Origin: Rhodoplanes serenus
GTDB taxonomy: Bacteria > Pseudomonadota > Alphaproteobacteria > Rhizobiales > Xanthobacteraceae
Assembly: GCA_009720755.1 (NCBI GenBank)
Contig: WNKV01000005.1
Span: 62,001-126,000, forward strand
Direction of reading: 5' to 3'
DNA: 64,000 bases
The first letter of the stretch is position 1. The number at the start of each line of letters is the position of its first letter. The notes below the pieces were generated by a model. It was not told the DNA's origin, searched no databases, and saw nothing but the letters and a program-made list of their open reading frames with translations. Shown here in pieces: positions 1-6,481 of this stretch. The position numbers and the translations under genes are program-made.

Positions 1-51
1 CGCGGCTTCGCAGCCGGCGAGTCCGCCGCCGATGACGTGAACGGGTTGCAT
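1..51 (-). CDS. trmFO: TrmFO, N-terminal fragment (tRNA m5U54 methyltransferase, folate-dependent)
   Basis: Only the first 17 codons lie in the window; the gene runs off the left edge on the minus strand. They read MQPVHVIGGGLAGCEAA, a start followed at once by the GxGxxG-type FAD-binding loop. That opening is characteristic of TrmFO (Gid family), the flavoprotein that uses methylenetetrahydrofolate to form 5-methyluridine at position 54 of tRNA. The ATG is at 51-49. The close relative MnmG/GidA usually has a longer N-terminus and a different sequence around the loop, so TrmFO is preferred, but 17 residues cannot exclude another GidA-like flavoprotein. Confidence 0.82.
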   Translation of the reverse strand, partial: MQPVHVIGGGLAGCEAA

Positions 52-140
52 GGCCCGGATATAGGGGAGGGAGGCGCGGCTTGGGAAGCGCCGTCGCGTC
101 CGGGGGGCCGACCGGAACGGCGCCGCGGACGCGGCGACCC

Positions 141-185
141 ACAAAAGAAAGCGCCCGCCACGAGGGCGGGCGACTTTTCTTTCCG
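141..185 (-). terminator. Rho-independent terminator
   Basis: A GC-rich hairpin (stem 152-159 with 165-172, loop 160-164) is flanked by A-rich sequence on the left and T-rich sequence on the right. Read on the minus strand it ends in TTTCTTTTGTG, so it fits as terminator of the DUF1127 gene, whose stop is at 231. The T-rich right flank means it could also work on the plus strand. Confidence 0.75.
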
Positions 186-230
186 TAATGGGTACCGCCG
201 ACGGCGAGCGCTCCGGGACGAACCGCGGTC

Positions 231-392
231 TCAGTCGACCCGTGCGGCCTCCCAGGCGACCCGCTGGATGTCGGCGCGCAGGATGCCGATATCGGCAAGC
301 TCGCGGTCGCCGAGCCGGCTCAGCTCGCACAGGCTGGTCTGATAGCGATGCCACACCCGGATCATGTGAACCAGGTTGGAGAAGACGTACAT
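231..392 (-). CDS. DUF1127 family small protein
   Basis: A 53-residue protein with the DUF1127 pattern: an N-terminal amphipathic stretch (MYVFSNLVHMIRVW) followed by the helical core LCELSRLGDRELADIGI and a basic/acidic tail. Short DUF1127 proteins in alphaproteobacteria have been linked to phosphate, carbon and RNA metabolism, but no biochemical activity can be assigned from sequence. The ATG at 392-390 is preferred over upstream in-frame starts because AAGGGGGT lies just before it. The upstream region (about 470-560) is more AT-rich than its surroundings and probably holds the promoter. A terminator follows at 141-185. Confidence 0.8.
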   Translation of the reverse strand: MYVFSNLVHMIRVWHRYQTSLCELSRLGDRELADIGILRADIQRVAWEAARVD

Positions 393-850
393 GACAACCC
401 CCTTGAGACGACGTCGTGGGTGACGCCCACCCGCGTGGACGCTGCCCACGCGGCCGTCTTGTTGCACAGATAGGTTGCCAAAATCGGGCGAAAAGCCTCA
501 GGTTTTGCGCTTCAGCTATTCGGCTGATGCATTATTAGGCAAAATACTGCCTTGACAGTGAGCAGAAGGGGCGAGCGGCAGACGCCCGCATTCGCGGCCG
601 GTCGGGGCAGTGGGCGGGTCAGCCGGTGATAGCGCTTGAACCCGGGCGCATGCTACGGCGACAAAGAGCGGGGACGCCGCTCGTTTCGTTGGCGATGCGC
701 GACACCGACCAGCCCGCCAGGGGCGGCCGAAGGCCACTGCGCCATTCGGTCGGCGCGCCGGTCGCGTCGCGGTCTCGCAGCCGTTCTGGGCGAGCCGATC
801 ACCATGGGTCACTTGCCGGCTACGCCGACAATCATCATCGGAGGATGGGA
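393..850. other. Intergenic region between divergent genes
   Basis: This 458-bp stretch separates the minus-strand DUF1127 gene from the plus-strand secreted-protein gene at 851. Bases 467-560 are relatively AT-rich and presumably carry promoter sequence. I could not defend a specific -35/-10 pair. Short open frames here look like chance frames of GC-rich DNA. No repeat or RNA gene is recognised. Confidence 0.5.
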
Positions 851-1276
851 ATGAAGCGTCACCTCTTGGCTCTCGCGGCGGCCGCAGCCGCGCTCACCGT
901 CGCCTCGGCGGCGCAGGCGGCGCCGCTCTCCGCGGCAGGCGCGCTCGGCGCGGCAGCCGACGCCGCCACGGTGGGAACGACGGTCCAGTACTACTGGGGC
1001 GGCAACCGCTACTGCTGGTATGGCGGCGGCTGGCGCGGCCCGGGCTGGTATCGCTGCGGCTTCGCCTGGCGCCAGGGCTATGGCTGGGGCGGCCCCATGG
1101 GCTGGCAGGGCTGGCGGTACGGGCCGGCGCCGGTCTACCGGCCGGCTCCCATGTATCGGCCGGGTCCGGTGGTGCGTCCGGGCTACCCGATCCATCGGCC
1201 GGGTCCGGTGGTGCGTCCGGGCTATCCGATGGGACCGGGGCCGGGCCGCGTGGTGCCGCACGGCCATTATCGCTGA
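851..1276 (+). CDS. Secreted Gly/Trp/Tyr/Pro-rich protein with tandem repeat
   Basis: This 141-residue protein begins with a clear Sec signal peptide (MKRHLLALAAAAAALTV, cleavage near AQA-A about residue 23). The mature part is low-complexity: a Trp/Tyr/Gly-rich block (YYWGGNRYCWYGGGW) with a few Cys, then a Pro/Arg/Tyr tail with near-perfect 13-residue repeats of the type HRPGPVVRPGYPI. The start at 851 is supported by GGAGGATGGGA immediately upstream. Similar short secreted proteins with aromatic/Gly motifs are common in Hyphomicrobiales and have no established function; surface or matrix association is a guess. A terminator follows at 1314-1345. Confidence 0.75.
   Translation: MKRHLLALAAAAAALTVASAAQAAPLSAAGALGAAADAATVGTTVQYYWGGNRYCWYGGGWRGPGWYRCGFAWRQGYGWGGPMGWQGWRYGPAPVYRPAPMYRPGPVVRPGYPIHRPGPVVRPGYPMGPGPGRVVPHGHYR
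1155..1229 (+). repeat. 39-bp tandem repeat inside coding sequence
   Basis: Two nearly identical 39-bp units (1155-1193 and 1194-1229, the second slightly truncated) encode the 13-residue repeat in the Pro-rich tail of the secreted protein. At nucleotide level they differ only at a synonymous base (TAC versus TAT), which suggests a recent duplication and possible copy-number variation between strains. Confidence 0.8.
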
Positions 1277-1313
1277 CACCTCGGGCGTCGTTCCGTCGCC
1301 GCCGACACATTGG

Positions 1314-1345
1314 ACGGGCCGCCTGTCGGGCGGCCCGTTTCGATT
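1314..1345 (+). terminator. Probable Rho-independent terminator
   Basis: A 10-bp perfect stem (1314-1323 with 1329-1338) with a 5-nt loop is followed by TTTCGATTC. It lies 37 bp after the stop of the secreted protein. The T tract is weak, so strength is uncertain. Confidence 0.6.
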
Positions 1346-1467
1346 CGGCCATCGTGTTAGACCATCGTCCGGGGGGCGCCACCGAGGGTCACGCTTGCCA
1401 GGGCGCATATCCCATGGTGCTCTGCCGCAGTTCGTGCATCGCTGCCATCCTGCAACGAGAGAGGACC

Positions 1468-1962
1468 ATGGCCGTCGACACCGTATTGGAGCCCCGCAGC
1501 CTCTATTTCGAGGACCTCGCCGTCGGCATGAGCGAGACCTTGCAGCGGACCGTCACCGATGCTGCTGTCCGCGCCTTCGCGGATGTCAGCGGCGACCACA
1601 ACCCGATCCATCTCGACGAGGCTTATGCGGCCGGCACGATGTTCAAGAGCCGCATCGCCCACGGCATCTTCTCGGCCAGCCTGATCTCGGCCGTGCTCGG
1701 CATGCGGCTGCCCGGCCCCGGCGTCATCTACTTCTCGCAGACGCTGAACTTCCGCGGTCCGGTGCGGATCGGCGACGTTGTTCACGTGCGGCTGGAGATC
1801 GCCGAGCTGATGCCGGAGAAGTGCCGCGCCCGGATCGTCTGCACCTGCAAGGTGGGAGACGAGGTGGTGGTCGACGGTGAGGCCTGGGTGAAGGTGCCGT
1901 CGCGGCTGCCCAAGCCCGACGCGCCGAAGCCCGACGCACCGAAGCCCGACGCGAAAGCCTGA
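1468..1962 (+). CDS. MaoC-type (R)-specific enoyl-CoA hydratase
   Basis: A 164-residue single hot-dog-fold protein of the MaoC/PhaJ class, predicted to hydrate trans-2-enoyl-CoA to (R)-3-hydroxyacyl-CoA in fatty-acid or polyhydroxyalkanoate metabolism. The hydratase-2 motif is present as FADVSGDHNPIHLD, with the catalytic Asp about residue 43 and His about residue 48. The ATG at 1468 follows ACGAGAGAGGA; an upstream in-frame ATG at 1354 would add 38 residues unlike the family. The C-terminus is an unusual KPDA repeat tail (KPDAPKPDAPKPDAKA), probably a disordered extension. The physiological substrate cannot be read from sequence. Confidence 0.88.
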   Translation: MAVDTVLEPRSLYFEDLAVGMSETLQRTVTDAAVRAFADVSGDHNPIHLDEAYAAGTMFKSRIAHGIFSASLISAVLGMRLPGPGVIYFSQTLNFRGPVRIGDVVHVRLEIAELMPEKCRARIVCTCKVGDEVVVDGEAWVKVPSRLPKPDAPKPDAPKPDAKA

Positions 1963-2134
1963 TGCGCCGGCGCGGGCGGAGGGCCGCCCGCGCTCCCCGG
2001 CCTCGCAGCCCCGATCCGCATAACGGGCGGCGGCAGTCACATACGACGATTGAATTAGCTGCGCGAAAGCCGCGGTGTATACTCGGATTGCACGCGGAAG
2101 AGGGGGCGTGACCATCGCATGAAAGGGAGGTCCT

Positions 2135-2497
2135 ATGACGCCTCCACACGAAACTTTGAGTGACTTGGCCGCCATTATGCGGCTCCAGCCGGGGCGCGGA
2201 TTCGATCCCGACGACGACCCTGCCGCCGATGATCTGCTGCTGTGCCGCCGGATGCGCGCCCTGCACCTCGATCCCGACGAACTCTATTGCAGCGAGCCGC
2301 GGGCCTTCGGTGTGCTGCACCGGCTGTGCGCCACTTGCGACGTGCCGGGCCGCTGTGCCCGCGATCTCGCGGACGAGTTCGCCGACCCGGGATGGCAGGA
2401 CTGGCGCAACTACTGCCCCAACGCCACCACCCTGAGCATCCTGAGCGCCTTGCGGGTGTGCGGGCCGGACGAGGGCGACGTCTCGGCGCTGCGCTGA
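2135..2497 (+). CDS. DUF6455-like cysteine-rich protein
   Basis: A 120-residue acidic, probably cytoplasmic protein with six Cys (about 37, 52, 65, 68, 74, 94). The C-terminal half has the arrangement I associate with DUF6455: CATCDVPGRCARDL, then WRNYCPNATTL. The CxxCxxxxxC cluster plus a later YCPNA motif suggests metal or redox chemistry, but none is established. The start is supported by AAAGGGAGG upstream. The gene stands alone between the MaoC gene and a convergent DUF2189 gene. Confidence 0.65.
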   Translation: MTPPHETLSDLAAIMRLQPGRGFDPDDDPAADDLLLCRRMRALHLDPDELYCSEPRAFGVLHRLCATCDVPGRCARDLADEFADPGWQDWRNYCPNATTLSILSALRVCGPDEGDVSALR

Positions 2498-2523
2498 CGG
2501 GCGCCGAGGTTCTGGATCGAGGA

Positions 2524-2547
2524 GGGCTGCGCTGGAGGGCGCAGCCC
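2524..2547. terminator. Inverted repeat, possible weak terminator
   Basis: A 9-bp perfect inverted repeat (2524-2532 with 2539-2547) lies between the convergent DUF6455 and DUF2189 genes. There is no T tract on either side, so termination is only a possibility suggested by position. Confidence 0.35.
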
Positions 2548-2686
2548 GAGTGGTGCTTGTTACGCCGGCGCGAGCCAGGTTTTCGTCGGACACGAGCCAA
2601 GTCTCGCGATCATCGCGATGCGGGATCATTGCACGCAACGGCACATTGCGAGCGGCGAGTATCGCGAGCCGGGCTCGGTCACTGCC

Positions 2687-3481
2687 TCAGATCACGACGA
2701 CGCGCCGGTAGAGATGCCAGGTGGCGTGCGCCAGCACCGGGAGCACCACGGCGAGGCCGATGAAGAAGGGCAGCGACCCGACCGCCAGGGCGACCGCGAC
2801 GATCAGGCCCCAGGCCGCCATCGGCAGCGGATTGTGCAGCACCGCCCGCACCGAGGTTTCCACCGCGCAGACCAAGCCGACATCGCGGTCGAGCAGCAGC
2901 GGAAACGACACCACGCTGACCACCAGCACCAGGAAGGCGAACAGGAACCCGACGGCGTTGCCGACGAGCAGCAGCGTGCGGCCCTGCTCGGTGGTGAACA
3001 CGTCGGTCAGGAAGCGACCGAGCGATTCGGGCGGTGCATGGCCGAACAGGCCGACATAGAGGGCGTCGGCAACCGCCAGCCAGATCACGAACAGCACCAT
3101 CAGCAGGCCGCCCAGCAGGGCGATCGAATCGATCGACGGGTTGCGCAGCACCGCGAAGGCGTCGCGCCAGCTCGTCGGCACACCCTGCTCGCGCCGGCGG
3201 CTCATCTCGTAGAGGCCGAGCGCCACGAACGGGCCGATCAGCGCGAAGCCGGCGGTGAGCGGGAACAGCAAGGGCACCAGGTCGTAGCCGAAGCTCAGGC
3301 GGGCCAGCACCAGGCCGACCAGTGGATAGAGCAGGCTGAGGAAGATCACATGGCTCGGCATCGCACGGAAATCGTCGAGGCCACGGGCGATCGCCGTGCC
3401 CAGATCGGCAAAGCCGATGCGGCGGACGGTGGGGCGAGCGTCCGGCGCGTGCGAGCCGGCGAAGACGTGGAGCGTTGCCAT
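2687..3481 (-). CDS. DUF2189 family integral membrane protein
   Basis: A 264-residue polytopic inner-membrane protein with about six hydrophobic segments, for example VIFLSLLYPLVGLVLARL, FALIGPFVALGLYEM and LLMVLFVIWLAVADALYVGL. The conserved start VRRIGFADLGTAIARGLDDF followed by FALIGPFVALGLYEMSRRRE is the DUF2189 signature. Such proteins are sometimes loosely labelled cytochrome-oxidase-subunit-I-like, but no heme- or copper-ligand pattern is seen, so that activity is not supported. The start follows GGGAGGA. Function unknown. Confidence 0.8.
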   Translation of the reverse strand: MATLHVFAGSHAPDARPTVRRIGFADLGTAIARGLDDFRAMPSHVIFLSLLYPLVGLVLARLSFGYDLVPLLFPLTAGFALIGPFVALGLYEMSRRREQGVPTSWRDAFAVLRNPSIDSIALLGGLLMVLFVIWLAVADALYVGLFGHAPPESLGRFLTDVFTTEQGRTLLLVGNAVGFLFAFLVLVVSVVSFPLLLDRDVGLVCAVETSVRAVLHNPLPMAAWGLIVAVALAVGSLPFFIGLAVVLPVLAHATWHLYRRVVVI

Positions 3482-3940
3482 TCAGTCCTCCCTCGTGATT
3501 GTCGATGGCGGCCTCTTCCGATGGGCCGCAGCCGGATCGCCGAAGCGGCGATGCCGGCGTCGGACATGGCACCGCATCGCAGCGCCGCCGCCAGACGGGA
3601 CGGCCCTTCCGCCGATTCGCGTCGAACTCGTCCCGCCGAACGGGAAGGCTAACGCCGGATGCCACTCACGGGCGGTCACGAAGGCGACAGTCGACGGCGC
3701 GCGATGTCGCACCCGCGATGATGCCGCGATGTCGTCCGCCCGCGGCCGCTGCTCCGTCGTCCTGGACGGACGGGCTGGGCGCGGTCGGCCAACCGACGCG
3801 GCATGTCACGCGAAAATCGCGGCTAGGTGACTTGTTGTCGCACGCGCCGAATTGTATCTCTGTACCGTTCATTCGCCGCGGCGTGCCGAGGTGCAGCCGA
3901 GGTCCGCGGCTCACCGATTATCACCAGGAGATGCTCGACA
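3482..3940. other. Intergenic region upstream of the HiPIP gene
   Basis: About 460 bp between the divergent DUF2189 and HiPIP genes. It contains only short, poorly supported open frames on both strands and no repeat that I recognise. The 3' part presumably carries the HiPIP promoter; no specific promoter motif is claimed. Confidence 0.45.
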
Positions 3941-4210
3941 ATGAGTGAGACTTCCAAGACTGGCGAGGTGTCGCGTCGCGGCCTGCTGAAGACGGCGGCG
4001 AGCGCTGCCGGCGCGGCGGCCGTCCTGGGCGTCGCGGTGCAGCCCGCGGCCGCCAAGATGTCGCAGAAGGCGGTCGCCTATCAGGACACGCCGCTGGGCG
4101 ACAAGACCTGCGACACCTGCTCGAACTGGCGGCCGCCGAATGGCTGCGCGACGGTCGAGGGCGAGGTCGCCCCCAAGGGCTACTGCCGGATCTTCGTGCT
4201 CAAGCGTTAG
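3941..4210 (+). CDS. High-potential iron-sulfur protein (HiPIP), Tat-exported
   Basis: An 89-residue precursor. Residues 11-38 form a twin-arginine signal (SRRGLLKTAASAAGAAAVLG, ending AAA-K), as expected for a cofactor protein exported folded. The mature domain has four Cys (about 57, 60, 69, 82) in the HiPIP spacing CDTC...GC...YC, with the terminal GYCRIF element. These ligate one [4Fe-4S] cluster cycling between +3 and +2. HiPIPs carry electrons in the periplasm, for example from the bc1 complex to photosynthetic reaction centres or to oxidases. CACCAGGAG precedes the chosen ATG. A degenerate dispersed palindrome begins at the stop codon and a strong terminator follows at 4319. Confidence 0.93.
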   Translation: MSETSKTGEVSRRGLLKTAASAAGAAAVLGVAVQPAAAKMSQKAVAYQDTPLGDKTCDTCSNWRPPNGCATVEGEVAPKGYCRIFVLKR

Positions 4211-4260
4211 CGCATCGTCCGGCGACGTGGGACCCGGTTCGCGGTCGGCGACACGATCAC
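4208..4260. repeat. Degenerate copy of the CTAGAGCATTTTCC dispersed palindrome
   Basis: This stretch follows the order of the better-preserved copies at 47537 and 63689: TAGCGCAT, then CCGGCGACGTGG, then CCGGTTCGC, then ACACGATCAC. It begins with the TAG stop codon of the HiPIP gene. Several substitutions are present, so membership is an inference. Confidence 0.5.
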
Positions 4261-4318
4261 GCGAGAACGTCCCGAGAGGACGCCCGAGCAGAACCGATCC
4301 AGTCGGATTCGACCAATG

Positions 4319-4345
4319 GCCGCCCCGTTCGGGGCGGCTTTTTCA
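4319..4345 (+). terminator. Strong Rho-independent terminator
   Basis: A perfect 8-bp GC stem (4319-4326 with 4331-4338) with GTTC loop is followed by five T residues and C. It lies downstream of the HiPIP gene and is the most plausible end of that transcript. Confidence 0.88.
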
Positions 4346-4445
4346 TGCGCCGGCGCTGCGGCCGGCGGCGGGGTCAAAGCGAGGCGCATCCGCCCCGCGC
4401 GGCGGCCGGCAGCCCGCTCGAGACGGGCGCGTCAGCCGGTGATGC

Positions 4446-4658
4446 TCAGCCGGTGATGCGCTGGGCGATCACCACGGCGCAGCCCGGCGCGTGGCGGATC
4501 TCCTCGCCGGTCTGCTGCCACGGCACCGAGGCGCCGCACAGCTTGCAGGCGTTTCGGGCCCCGCCGTCCTCCTCGGACACGGTCTCGATCGCGGTTTTCA
4601 CCAGCGCGGCGGCAATCTTGCGGACGTCGTCGGCAACGAGCTCGGTCATCGTCGGCAT
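4446..4658 (-). CDS. Small zinc-ribbon-like hypothetical protein
   Basis: A 70-residue protein not assigned to a family. The N-terminal half is a predicted helix (LVADDVRKIAAALVKTAIETV). The C-terminal half holds Cys38 and Cys41 (CKLC), then His56 and Cys60 (HAPGC), giving CxxC-x14-HxxxC, a plausible single-zinc site. An in-frame ATG three codons downstream is an alternative start, and neither has a strong ribosome-binding site. It sits between the HiPIP terminator and tRNA-Lys, on the same strand as the tRNA. Confidence 0.55.
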   Translation of the reverse strand: MPTMTELVADDVRKIAAALVKTAIETVSEEDGGARNACKLCGASVPWQQTGEEIRHAPGCAVVIAQRITG

Positions 4659-4785
4659 TCCATGAGTTCAGGACCCCCCGTGGGCGCGCCGGGCGCCACC
4701 CCGGGGTGGGGGTCCGGCGTCGCGCGGTGGGTGCTCGGCATCTCGGACACGGAAATCGGGTCCCAGCCAGTACAATCGATCGCGG

Positions 4786-4861
4786 TGGTGAGCCCGCCGG
4801 GACTCGAACCCGGGACCCCATGATTAAAAGTCACGTGCTCTACCGACTGAGCTACGGGCTC
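4786..4861 (-). tRNA. tRNA-Lys (TTT anticodon)
   Basis: Read on the minus strand the 76-nt sequence starts GAGCCCGTAGCTCAGT, has an anticodon loop with TTT (CT-TTT-AA), the T-loop motif GGTTCGAGTCC, and ends CGGGCTC-A-CCA with the CCA encoded. The acceptor stem pairs perfectly (GAGCCCG with CGGGCTC). Confidence 0.97.
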
Positions 4862-4938
4862 CTGCGTCGCCGTGTGTAAAGACCCGCCGCCGCGGTGGCA
4901 AGGTCGGCGCTGCCGCCGGCATGTGGCAATCCGTGGCC

Positions 4939-5058
4939 AAGCGGGCGATACTCGCCCGCCCTGACCACAAGCGGGCGGTACGCGCCCGCCATCACCATAA
5001 GCGGGCGATACGCGCCCGCCCTGACAACAAGCGGGCGGTACGCGCCCCGCGGACCAAG
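4939..5058. repeat. Array of four 30-bp hairpin-forming tandem repeats
   Basis: Four consecutive 30-bp units begin at 4939, 4969, 4999 and 5029. Each starts AAGCGGGCGRTAC and contains a 7-bp inverted repeat (GCGGGCG / CGCCCGC) around a 5-nt loop; the fourth has a damaged right arm. Units 1 and 3 share GAT, units 2 and 4 share GGT, so the array may have grown by duplicating a 60-bp pair. It lies between the divergent tRNA-Lys and the M20 amidohydrolase gene, 22 bp before the latter's start. Read in that gene's frame it would encode KRA(I/V)RARPDN-like repeats. Confidence 0.85.
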
Positions 5059-5079
5059 ACTGCCGAACGAGGACTGCCG

Positions 5080-6270
5080 ATGCCGATCGTCAACCGCATT
5101 TCCGACCTGCACCCCGAGATCACCGAATGGCGGCGCGATCTGCATGCCCATCCCGAGCTGCGTTACGATCTGCCGCGGACCGCCGGCCTGGTCGCCGAGA
5201 AGCTGCGGGCCTTCGGCTGCGACGAGGTGGTGCCGGGCATCGGCCGCAGCGGCGTCGTCGGCGTCATCCGCGGCGCCAAGGGCGGCGGCGCCAAGGGTGG
5301 GACCGGCGCGCCCGGCAAGGTCATCGGTCTGCGCGCCGACATGGACGCTCTGCCCATCGAGGAGGCGAACGACGTTCCCCACAGGTCGACGGTGCCGGGC
5401 AAGATGCATGCCTGCGGCCACGACGGCCACACCGCCATGCTGCTCGGCGCCGCCCGCCATCTCGCCGAGACCCGCAACTTCGCCGGCACCGCGGTGGTGA
5501 TCTTCCAGCCGGCCGAGGAGGGCGGGGCGGGGGCGCTCGCCATGATCAAGGACGGCCTGTTCGAGCGCTTCGGCATCGACGAGGTCTATGGCATGCACAA
5601 TGCGCCCGGCCTGCCGGTCGGCCGCTTCGCCACCCGCACCGGGCCGATCATGGCGGCCCAGGACCTCGTCACCATCGACATCGAGGGCGTCGGCGGCCAT
5701 GCGGCGCGGCCGCATCTCTCCATCGACACCGTCCTGGTCGGCGCCCAGATCGTCAACGCGCTCCAGTCGGTGGTGTCGCGCAACGTCGATCCGCTGAAGG
5801 CCGCGGTGGTGTCGATCTGCATGTTCCAGGCCGGCAACACCGACAACGTGATCCCGCAGACGGCGCGCCTGCGCGGTACCGCCCGCAGCCTGGCGCCCGA
5901 GGTGCGGGATCTGCTGGAGGAGCGAATCGGCCGGATCGCCGAGGCGACCGCGGCGGCGTACGGCGCCAAGGCCCGTCTCGACTACCGTCGCGGCTATCCG
6001 GTGCTGGTCAATCACGCCCGCGAGGCGGGCTTCGCGGCGGGCGTCGCCGGCGAGGTCGCGGGCGCCGACAAGGTCGATCCGAACATCGCGCCCTTCATGG
6101 GGGCGGAGGACTTCGCCTACATGCTGGAGCAGCGCCCGGGTGCCTTCGTGTTCGTCGGCAACGGCGACACCGCCGGCCTGCATAACCCGGCCTACGACTT
6201 CAACGACGAGGTGATCCCGTACGGCACCTCCTACTGGGTGCGGCTGGTCGAGACCGCGCTGCCGGGGTGA
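5080..6270 (+). CDS. M20 family metallo-amidohydrolase (hippurate hydrolase-like)
   Basis: A 396-residue cytoplasmic enzyme of the M20D family (HipO/AbgB/IAA-amino-acid hydrolase type), which cleaves N-acyl amino-acid amide bonds with two divalent metals. Visible elements: LHAHPEL (22-27), RADMDALPI about 86, MHACGHDGHT (109-118) with metal-binding Cys112 and His114, the catalytic Glu pair in PAEEGG (146-147), GMHNAPG, and EDFAYM near the C-terminus. Residues 65-80 form an unusual Gly/Lys insert (GAKGGGAKGGTG). The ATG at 5080 has ACGAGGA upstream; a longer frame from 4921 would translate the hairpin repeats and is not preferred. The substrate is unknown. Confidence 0.88.
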   Translation: MPIVNRISDLHPEITEWRRDLHAHPELRYDLPRTAGLVAEKLRAFGCDEVVPGIGRSGVVGVIRGAKGGGAKGGTGAPGKVIGLRADMDALPIEEANDVPHRSTVPGKMHACGHDGHTAMLLGAARHLAETRNFAGTAVVIFQPAEEGGAGALAMIKDGLFERFGIDEVYGMHNAPGLPVGRFATRTGPIMAAQDLVTIDIEGVGGHAARPHLSIDTVLVGAQIVNALQSVVSRNVDPLKAAVVSICMFQAGNTDNVIPQTARLRGTARSLAPEVRDLLEERIGRIAEATAAAYGAKARLDYRRGYPVLVNHAREAGFAAGVAGEVAGADKVDPNIAPFMGAEDFAYMLEQRPGAFVFVGNGDTAGLHNPAYDFNDEVIPYGTSYWVRLVETALPG

Positions 6271-6427
6271 GAGGAGTGGCGCGCTGCTGCCGGAAGGGCG
6301 TGCCCCGGACGAGGCGCCTCCTGATCCGCGGCTTTTGGGTCCCGGCTCGCGCGGCCGCGCTGCGCGCGACAGCGCGTTCGGGACACGAGGCCGAGCAAGG
6401 CGCCCAATCGGAGTCGTCATGAAATAG

Positions 6428-6455
6428 AAAGGCCCGGCGTGAGCCGGGCCTTTTG
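6428..6455. terminator. Bidirectional Rho-independent terminator
   Basis: A perfect 11-bp inverted repeat (6428-6438 with 6443-6453, loop GTGA) is bounded by AAA on the left and TTTT on the right. It lies between the convergent amidohydrolase and NdvB-like genes and can end both transcripts. Confidence 0.9.
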
Positions 6456-6481
6456 CTTCGTCTGGCGGACGGGAGCCGCGC

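Noticed and set aside
3666-3914. Short minus-strand frame upstream of HiPIP
   Set aside because: Arg/Pro/Gly-rich chance frame with no ribosome-binding site or signal.
4921-5079. N-terminal extension of the amidohydrolase through the hairpin repeats
   Set aside because: It would add a KRA-type repeat unlike the family, and ACGAGGA is well placed before the ATG at 5080.
4852-6420. Open frame of over 500 codons antisense to the amidohydrolase, starting in the hairpin array
   Set aside because: Shadow frame; the plus-strand M20 motifs are convincing.
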